Below are positions 23,567 to 28,506 of a stretch of DNA of 28,506 nt, piece after piece; positions within the stretch are counted from its first letter, which is position 1, and every line of letters starts with the position of its first letter. The stretch covers positions 1 to 28,506 of the forward strand of contig CAKQFW010000003.1 in NCBI GenBank assembly GCA_934230965.1, in the 5' to 3' direction. The notes under the pieces were generated by a model. The model searched no databases. It saw nothing but the letters and a program-made list of their open reading frames with translations, and had not been told where the DNA came from. The position numbers were made by a program, and so were the translations under genes. This DNA comes from an uncultured Prevotella sp. (GTDB taxonomy: Bacteria; Bacteroidota; Bacteroidia; Bacteroidales; Bacteroidaceae).

Positions 23567-23658
23567 GCACCAAATGAATATAGTACTAAATGAATATTGT
23601 ACCAAATGAATATAGTATCAAATGAATAGTATACCAAATGAATAGTATGATATAAATA
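23567..23658. repeat. 16-bp AT-rich tandem repeat inside the DUF559 unit
   Basis: Units at 23567-23582, 23583-23598, 23599-23614, 23615-23628 (14 bp) and 23629-23644 follow the pattern GTACCAAATGAATATA; a degenerate sixth unit extends to 23658. They lie between the right inverted repeat and the DUF559 start codon, where a subterminal binding site or the gene's promoter would be expected. Confidence 0.85.
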
Positions 23659-23685
23659 TCTTTAGGGAATAGTGAAAAGCCAAGT

Positions 23686-23749
23686 AAGCACATCACTCCC
23701 CGCCCTAAGGGGAGGGGAAAGCCGCGAAAGCGGCGCGGGGGAGGGGCTT
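23686..23749. repeat. Right inverted repeat of the DUF559 unit
   Basis: Inverted partner of 23012-23073. It carries CTCCCC (23696-23701) with GGGGAG (23709-23714), and GCCGC-GAAA-GCGGC (23721-23734), the latter with a GNRA-type loop on the plus strand. It ends immediately before the etfA stop codon, so it is the 3' end of any etfBA message stopping here. Confidence 0.9.
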
Positions 23750-24772
23750 TTACTTGTTATTCGCCTTATAATACTTAATCAGTTTGGGCAGTACCTCTTC
23801 TACAGTGCCAGTGATGACATAGTCGGCAATCTTGTTGATGGGAGCCTCGGGATCGCTGTTTACAGAGATGATGATGCCCGAATCTTGCATACCAGCGATG
23901 TGCTGAATTTGTCCTGAGATGCCACAAGCAATGTAAACCTTGGGATGCACGGTAACACCTGTCTGACCAATCTGACGGTCGTGGTCGCACCAGCCAGCAT
24001 CAACAGCGGCACGGCTGGCACCTACCTCGCCATGAAGCTCTTTGGCCAGTTGGAACAGCATGTCGAAGTTTTCCTTCGAGCCTACACCGTAACCACCAGC
24101 TACCACGATAGGAGCACCCTTGAGGTTGTGCTTAGCAGCCTCTACGTGGCGGTCGAGCACCTTTACCACAAAGTCGGCCTGGGGCACATACTTGGCAACG
24201 TCCATGTATGCTACCTCGTGTTTAGCCTCGCCTTCGTAGATGGCCTTCTGCATTACGCCGCTACGCACGGTAGCCATTTGGGGGCGATGGTCGGGGTTAA
24301 CGATGGTGGCCACGATGTTTCCACCAAAGGCGGGACGAATTTGATACAACAGGTTGTCGTAGTGGGTGCCTGTCTTCTTGTCGTCGTAGTCGCCAATCTC
24401 AAGCTCGGTGCAGTCGGCGGTAAGGCCGCTGGTGAGCGATGACGAAACGCGAGGACCGAGGTCGCGACCAATAACGGTGGCGCCCATGAGGGCTATCTGC
24501 GGCTGCTCTTCCTTGAACAGGTTAACAAGGATATCGGTGTGAGGAGCCGATGTGTAGGGGAACAATCCTTCAGCATCGAACACAAAGAGCTTGTCGACGC
24601 CGTAGGGCAAAATCTGGTCTTCTACCTTGCCCTTGATGCCTGTGCCGGCAACGATGGCATTAAGGTCAACGCCAAGTTGATTGGCGAGCTTGCGGCCTTT
24701 GGTGAGAAGTTCTTGAGACACCTCTTGTACCTGAGTGCCTTCTATCTCGCAATATACAAATACGTTGTTCAT
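23750..24772 (-). CDS. etfA: Electron transfer flavoprotein subunit alpha
   Basis: 340 residues. The N-terminal domain (MNNVFVYCEIEG to about 200) is the alpha/beta fold shared with EtfB. The C-terminal FAD domain holds the family signature: VVAGGYGVGSKENF, GASRAAVDAGW (from about 251), QIGQTGVTVHPKVYIACGISG and HIAGMQDSGIIISVNSDPEAPI with DYVITG. With EtfB it forms the heterodimer that takes electrons from acyl-CoA dehydrogenase in the cytoplasm. Its ATG shares one base with the etfB stop codon (TAATG), so the two are translationally coupled. Directly after its stop comes the DUF559 unit, then the dehydrogenase. Whether this pair bifurcates electrons to NAD and another acceptor cannot be decided from what I can check by eye. 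Confidence 0.95.
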   Translation of the reverse strand: MNNVFVYCEIEGTQVQEVSQELLTKGRKLANQLGVDLNAIVAGTGIKGKVEDQILPYGVDKLFVFDAEGLFPYTSAPHTDILVNLFKEEQPQIALMGATVIGRDLGPRVSSSLTSGLTADCTELEIGDYDDKKTGTHYDNLLYQIRPAFGGNIVATIVNPDHRPQMATVRSGVMQKAIYEGEAKHEVAYMDVAKYVPQADFVVKVLDRHVEAAKHNLKGAPIVVAGGYGVGSKENFDMLFQLAKELHGEVGASRAAVDAGWCDHDRQIGQTGVTVHPKVYIACGISGQIQHIAGMQDSGIIISVNSDPEAPINKIADYVITGTVEEVLPKLIKYYKANNK

Positions 24773-25641
24773 TATCCAATGATTTTTTCGTCCAACAATT
24801 CCTTTATCAGGCCCTCGATGTCGGCGTCGCTGCCAGTAAGGGTCTTGCTCTCTTTAGCCTGGAACACAATGTTCTTCACAGCCTTTACCTTGGTGGGCGA
24901 GCCACTGAGACCACACTGCTGCGGGTCGCCATCGACGTCGGCCACGGTCCACTGGTTCAGGGTAAGGTACGGACGCTCGTCATACAGATAGTTGTAGGCA
25001 TCGTCGGCCTGGCGCTCCATAGGAGCAGTGGCACGCTTATATTTCATCACGAGTTTGGCGTTGCAGGGGCGGCAAGGAGCGGCGCTGCCTGTAACGGTAA
25101 CCACGAGAGGAAGGGGTGCCTCTACGGTCTCAACACCACCATCAATGTGGCGGCGTATGGTGAGCTTGCCATCTTCACACTTGGTAATATCTTCGGCATA
25201 GGTCACCTGTGAGAGGCCCAGCTTCTGTGCTACCTGGGGGCCCACCTGTGCGGTGTCGCCGTCAATGGCTTGGCGTCCGCCTATCACTACGTCAACATCG
25301 CCTATCTTCTTGATGGCGGTGGCCAGTGCGTAAGAGGTGGCCAGGGTGTCGGCACCAGCAAACAAACGGTCGGTCAGCAACCAGCCTGTGTCGGCGCCAC
25401 GGTACAAGCCCTGACGTATTACTTCGGCAGCACGGGGAGGACCCATGGTCAAAATTCCTACAGTGGAGCCAGGGTTCTGTTCCTTCAGGCGCAGAGCTTG
25501 TTCCAATGCGTTCAAATCTTCGGGGTTGAAGATAGCGGGCAAGGCGGCACGATTCACCGTTCCTTCGGCGGTCATGGCATCCTTTCCGACATTTCTTGTG
25601 TCGGGTACTTGCTTGGCAAGTACAACAATTTTCAAACTCAT
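24772..25641 (-). CDS. etfB: Electron transfer flavoprotein subunit beta
   Basis: 289 residues from MSLKIVVLAKQVPDT. Typical EtfB features are NPEDLNALEQALRLKE, VGILTMGPPRAAEVIRQGLYRGADTGWLLTDRLFAGADTLATSYALA, VIGGRQAIDGDTAQVGP and PLPLVVTVTGSAAPCRP. It binds a nucleotide cofactor and carries electrons with EtfA. The frame is open for another 15 codons upstream, but these are AT-rich and run into the region between promoter and start, so the start at 25641 is chosen. It is the first gene of the operon, with a consensus promoter at 25675-25706 and a possible operator further up. Confidence 0.95.
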   Translation of the reverse strand: MSLKIVVLAKQVPDTRNVGKDAMTAEGTVNRAALPAIFNPEDLNALEQALRLKEQNPGSTVGILTMGPPRAAEVIRQGLYRGADTGWLLTDRLFAGADTLATSYALATAIKKIGDVDVVIGGRQAIDGDTAQVGPQVAQKLGLSQVTYAEDITKCEDGKLTIRRHIDGGVETVEAPLPLVVTVTGSAAPCRPCNAKLVMKYKRATAPMERQADDAYNYLYDERPYLTLNQWTVADVDGDPQQCGLSGSPTKVKAVKNIVFQAKESKTLTGSDADIEGLIKELLDEKIIG

Positions 25642-25674
25642 AATATATATTATTATTGTAAAATATTCAAAATG

Positions 25675-25706
25675 CAAAAGTAACAACTTTCTGTTAGGCA
25701 GCCAAA
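25675..25706 (-). promoter_or_regulatory. Promoter of the etfBA operon
   Basis: On the minus strand TTTG (25706-25703) is followed after 20 nt by TACTTTTG (25682-25675), a full Bacteroidetes consensus. The expected leader is about 28 nt. The upstream TTTG also belongs to a second box, TATATTTG (25710-25703). Confidence 0.7.
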
Positions 25707-25740
25707 TATAAGGCTTGAAAAATGCTCAAACGGTCTTTGC

Positions 25741-25778
25741 TTGTGCACGTTATTTGCACAAAGCGCGTGTTTTGTGCA
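25741..25778. promoter_or_regulatory. Possible operator: three TTGTGCA half-sites
   Basis: TTGTGCA (25741-25747) and TGCACAA (25755-25761) form an inverted pair with a 7-bp spacer; a third half-site, TTGTGCA, lies at 25772-25778. They stand 35-75 bp upstream of the etfB promoter boxes, a position suited to an activator. The layout recalls CRP/FNR-type sites, but the sequence does not match either well. Confidence 0.4.
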
Positions 25779-25833
25779 GTGTCTTTTTTATGTTTTTGTG
25801 TGCAAACTGAAGCCTTGTTCAAAACTTTATAAA

Positions 25834-25880
25834 TAAAAAAGTGCCGTAACAATAACCACAGTGGGTTTTGTTACGGCACT
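25834..25880 (-). terminator. Terminator of the asnS transcript
   Basis: A perfect 13-bp stem (25840-25852 with 25868-25880) has a 15-nt loop. On the minus strand TTTTTTATTTAT follows. It lies about 160 bp beyond the asnS stop codon. The gap 25881-26037 has no gene; it holds another AT-only hairpin (25901-25931) and a CACAAT/ATTGTG repeat (25942-25957). Confidence 0.85.
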
Positions 25881-25900
25881 CTCTCTTTATGTATAATATA

Positions 25901-25931
25901 TATAATAATGTGTTTTTCTTACATTATTATA
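25901..25931. repeat. 11-bp AT-rich inverted repeat downstream of asnS
   Basis: TATAATAATGT (25901-25911) and ACATTATTATA (25921-25931) are exact reverse complements with a 9-nt loop. It lies between the asnS stop and the main terminator and may protect the 3' end of the message. Confidence 0.5.
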
Positions 25932-26037
25932 TTTGCTTTATCACAATTGTTATTGTGCTTTATCCTATTTGTGGTGGGCGCTATACCATAAGCATGCTGG
26001 TAAGCGCTGTGCAACAAGGGTGAAAGCAAACGTGGGT

Positions 26038-27456
26038 TTAGAATTCAGCCGATTTGGGTGTGCGGGGGAAGGGGATGACGTCGCGAATGTTCTGCATACC
26101 TGTTACGAACAGGATGAGGCGCTCGAAGCCGAGGCCAAAGCCTGCGTGGGGGCATGAGCCATACTTGCGGGTGTCGAGATACCAGTTCATATCCTTCATG
26201 GGGATGTTGCGGGCTTCAATCTCGCCCATCAGCTTGTCGTAGCTCTCTTCACGCACCGAGCCACCAATAATCTCGCCAATCTGCGGGAACAGCACGTCGG
26301 TGCCCTGAACGGTTTGGCCACTCTTGCCACCGAAGCCCGACTCCTGGTCATCAATCTTCATGTAGAAGGCCTTGATGGCTTTAGGATAGTTGGTCATGAT
26401 AACCGGGCGCTTGAAGTGCTCCTCAACCAAGAAGCGTTCGTGCTCAGAGGCAAGGTCGTCGCCCCACTCGCATGGGAACTCAAACTTCTTGCCGTTCTTG
26501 ATAGCCTCTTGCAAGATGCGGATGCCCTCGGTGTAGGGCAGGTGAACGAAGTCAGAATTGAGCACACCCTGCAAACGCTCGAGCAAGCCCTTGTCGATCA
26601 TCTGGTTCAAGAACGCGAGGTCGTCTTTGCAGTGCTCTAAGGCCCAACGGATACAGTATTTGATGAAGTCTTCTTCCAGTTCCATCAAGCCGTCGAGGTC
26701 GAGGAAAGCCACCTCAGGCTCTACCATCCAGAACTCGGCCAAGTGGCGCGGTGTGTTTGAATTCTCGGCACGGAAGGTAGGACCAAAGGTATAGATGGCG
26801 CCCAGAGCAGTAGCTCCCAGCTCGCCTTCCAGCTGTCCGCTCACGGTCAGCGAGGTCTGCTTTCCGAAGAAATCGTCGCTATAATCAATCTTACCGTCTT
26901 CTGTCTTCTTCAGGTTATAGAGGTTCTTGGTGGTTACCTGGAACATCTGTCCTGCACCCTCACAGTCGCTGGCGGTGATAAGCGGTGTATTGAAGTAGAA
27001 GTAGCCATGCTCATGGAAATAGGTATGGATAGCCATTGCCATGTTGTGGCGTATACGCATTACAGCACCGAAGGTGTTGGTGCGCAGACGCAGGTGTGCA
27101 TACTGGCGCATATACTCGAAGGTTTGTCCCTTCTTCTGCATGGGATAGTCTGACCCACACAGGCCATATATTTCAAGGCTGTCGCATTGTATCTCCGATG
27201 TCTGGCCCTTGCCCTGGCTTTCTACCAATTTACCTGTGGCGCAAATACAAGCACCTGTAGTAATTTGCTTGAGCATTTCGGCATCAAACTTGGCGGGGTC
27301 AACCACAATCTGTATGTTCTTGATGGTTGAGCCGTCGTTCAGCGCGATAAAGTCGACAGCTTTGCTGCTGCGGTGAGTGCGTACCCAACCTTTTACGCAA
27401 ACGTCTGCTCCAAAATCGGTGCGCATAAGCGCATCAACAACTTTTGTTCTTTTCAT
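26038..27456 (-). CDS. asnS: Asparagine-tRNA ligase
   Basis: 472 residues, the usual size. It charges tRNA-Asn with asparagine in the cytoplasm. The N-terminal OB-fold anticodon-binding domain (about 1-115) includes [25 protein letters not shown]. The class II catalytic core follows: [17 protein letters not shown], motif 2 in [25 protein letters not shown], and motif 3 in [12 protein letters not shown] near the end, which distinguishes it from the lysyl enzyme. AsnRS and AspRS are close; FRAENS and the overall sequence fit AsnRS. The pseudouridine synthase gene lies 62 bp upstream on the same strand. The spacer has a GCATGT/ACATGC hairpin (27481-27499) but no U-run on the minus strand, so read-through is plausible. 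Confidence 0.96.
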   Translation of the reverse strand: MKRTKVVDALMRTDFGADVCVKGWVRTHRSSKAVDFIALNDGSTIKNIQIVVDPAKFDAEMLKQITTGACICATGKLVESQGKGQTSEIQCDSLEIYGLCGSDYPMQKKGQTFEYMRQYAHLRLRTNTFGAVMRIRHNMAMAIHTYFHEHGYFYFNTPLITASDCEGAGQMFQVTTKNLYNLKKTEDGKIDYSDDFFGKQTSLTVSGQLEGELGATALGAIYTFGPTFRAENSNTPRHLAEFWMVEPEVAFLDLDGLMELEEDFIKYCIRWALEHCKDDLAFLNQMIDKGLLERLQGVLNSDFVHLPYTEGIRILQEAIKNGKKFEFPCEWGDDLASEHERFLVEEHFKRPVIMTNYPKAIKAFYMKIDDQESGFGGKSGQTVQGTDVLFPQIGEIIGGSVREESYDKLMGEIEARNIPMKDMNWYLDTRKYGSCPHAGFGLGFERLILFVTGMQNIRDVIPFPRTPKSAEF

Positions 27457-27518
27457 TGCTTTTATTGTTTCTCTATTTTCGCATGTCGTTAAAACATGCT
27501 GTAAGTAAACAAGTGATA

Positions 27519-28506
27519 TTATTCAAACGCTCCCATGCGCAGCATCTCCACCTCTTTCTCGGTGAGAAAACGCCAGTCGCCACGACGGAGGTTCTTCTTG
27601 GTGAGGCCAGCAAACTGCACGCGGTCGAGCTTCACTACGCGATAGCCGAGGCTCTCGAAGATACGACGTACGATACGGTTCTTACCGCTATGAATTTCGA
27701 TGCCCACCTGGCTCTTATCGGTGTCGCTGGCATATTCGATAGCATCGGCCTTGATTTCGCCGTCTTCCAGCTGTATGCCAGTGGCAATCTGCTGCATGTC
27801 GTGTGCAGTAACGTTCTTGTCGAGATATACGTGGTATACCTTCTTCTTCAAGAATTTAGGATGGGTGAGCTTTGATGCCAAGTCGCCATCATTGGTGAGC
27901 AGAAGCACACCCGTTGTATTGCGGTCGAGACGACCTACGGGGTAGATGCGCTCAGGACATACGTTTTGTACCAAGTCCATCACCGTCTTACGCTGTTGTG
28001 GGTCGTCGCTGGTGGTAACATAGTCTTTGGGTTTGTTCAGCAACACATATACTTTCTTTTCAAGTGTTACAGGCTGATCGTGGAACTTCACCTCGTCGGT
28101 GCGCATCACCTTTGTTCCCAATTCGGTAACCACCTCGCCGTTAACGGTTACTACACCTGCCTGGATGAATTCGTCGGCCTCGCGGCGGCTGCATACACCA
28201 GCATTGGCCAGGTATTTGTTCAAACGGATGGGCTCGTTGGGATCGATGTTTATATCTTTATATTCGATGCGCTTCTTCATGCTATACTTAGCATTGGGAT
28301 CGTAATCGGCAGTGCGCTGACGATAGCCGCCATGCTGACCGTAGCCACCACGCTGCTGGCCATAACCTCCCTGTGGGCGCTGACCATAACCTCCCTGAGG
28401 ACGCTGACCATAGCCGCCCTGCTGACGCTGACCGTAGCCTCCCTGCTGACGGGGCTGGTAGCCACCTTGCTGACGGGGCTGATAGCCACCTTGCTGACGG
28501 GGCTGG
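27519..28506 (-). CDS. rRNA pseudouridine synthase (RsuA/RluB family), N-terminus beyond the window
   Basis: 328 residues are visible and the frame is still open at the right edge. Residues counted from the internal ATG at 28280 give an S4 domain ([22 protein letters not shown]), then the synthase core with [14 protein letters not shown], the catalytic-loop signature [22 protein letters not shown] (Asp in GRLDRNT) and [13 protein letters not shown]. The family isomerises a uridine in 16S or 23S rRNA; the domain order fits RluB-type enzymes, but the target base is not certain. In front of that ATG are 75 in-frame codons: eight tandem GGY/Q/R-rich units, then a 14-residue joint. Because the frame is open and the repeats keep it, I treat this as a real disordered tail, not leader DNA. 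Translation from 28280 alone remains possible. asnS follows after 62 bp. Confidence 0.88.
   Translation of the reverse strand, partial: QPRQQGGYQPRQQGGYQPRQQGGYGQRQQGGYGQRPQGGYGQRPQGGYGQQRGGYGQHGGYRQRTADYDPNAKYSMKKRIEYKDINIDPNEPIRLNKYLANAGVCSRREADEFIQAGVVTVNGEVVTELGTKVMRTDEVKFHDQPVTLEKKVYVLLNKPKDYVTTSDDPQQRKTVMDLVQNVCPERIYPVGRLDRNTTGVLLLTNDGDLASKLTHPKFLKKKVYHVYLDKNVTAHDMQQIATGIQLEDGEIKADAIEYASDTDKSQVGIEIHSGKNRIVRRIFESLGYRVVKLDRVQFAGLTKKNLRRGDWRFLTEKEVEMLRMGAFE
28323..28506 (-). repeat. Tandem 24-bp coding repeats (QPRQQGGY / GQRPQGGY)
   Basis: Read on the minus strand, the encoded units are QPRQQGGY three times, GQRQQGGY once, GQRPQGGY twice, then shortened GQQRGGY and GQHGGY. The array is cut by the window edge, so the copy number is unknown. 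The DNA units are nearly identical, as expected of recent slippage or unequal recombination. Confidence 0.9.

Larger units (their letters stand above)
23012..23749. mobile_element. DUF559 gene bounded by near-identical inverted GC-rich repeats
   Basis: This 738-bp unit has a 62-bp left repeat and an inverted 64-bp right repeat as its ends. Inside are one DUF559 gene and a 16-bp AT-rich tandem repeat. It begins directly after the etfA stop codon (23750-23752) and ends 6 bp before the dehydrogenase ATG, so a tight etfBA-dehydrogenase operon appears to have been entered without damage to either reading frame. Inner DNA is much richer in A and T than the genes outside. No target-site duplication is evident. 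Mobility is inferred from the architecture; DUF559 is not an established transposase. Confidence 0.55.

Overview
The window looks like a chromosomal segment of a Bacteroidales bacterium, most likely Prevotella in the broad sense. The reasons are the Bacteroidetes promoter form (TTTG, about 20 nt, then TAnnTTTG) in front of several genes, the absence of Shine-Dalgarno sequences, a full-length sprA (outer-membrane translocon of the type IX secretion system, T9SS), a secreted protein with a T9SS-type C-terminal sorting domain, and Bacteroidetes-type accessory genes (DUF4434, DUF4886, DUF5009 remnant). No tRNA, rRNA or CRISPR array was seen.

Layout. 1-894 is AT-rich and intergenic: two leftward promoters for a gene outside the window, a 22-bp tandem repeat, then a rightward promoter and a foldable leader. 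895-4068 is a large T9SS-exported surface protein, closed by a terminator. 4142-4257 holds a small ATPase gene remnant and a 16-bp inverted repeat. 4409-8137 is a leftward sugar-utilisation operon (ROK regulator, Tat-exported DUF4434 protein, sugar porter). Two decayed genes of the same orientation (DUF5009 acyltransferase, FAD oxidoreductase) lie upstream at 8313-8833, so this looks like the surviving end of a longer carbohydrate locus. 9129-11081 is a rightward group: glycerophosphodiester phosphodiesterase, DUF4886 SGNH-like protein, and a 64-residue protein of unknown function. A bidirectional terminator at 11142-11186 separates it from ndk.

11310-20240 is leftward: ruvA, sprA, ndk. 20241-20688 has no gene but three strong hairpins. 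20689-21204 is a 5'-truncated FISUMP-like fragment. 21299-25641 is a leftward electron-transfer operon (etfB, etfA, acyl-CoA dehydrogenase). EtfAB would take electrons from the dehydrogenase flavin. This operon is interrupted between etfA and the dehydrogenase by a 738-bp unit: a DUF559 endonuclease-like gene bounded by near-identical inverted GC-rich repeats that fit exactly between the etfA stop codon and the dehydrogenase start. I consider it the best candidate for an undescribed mobile system here. 26038 to the right edge holds asnS and a pseudouridine synthase with a GGY/Q/R repeat tail that runs out of the window.

Functional links: SprA is the pore through which the 895-4068 protein would be exported. 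Gene calls rest on recognised motifs. Hairpins were paired by eye, without energy calculation.
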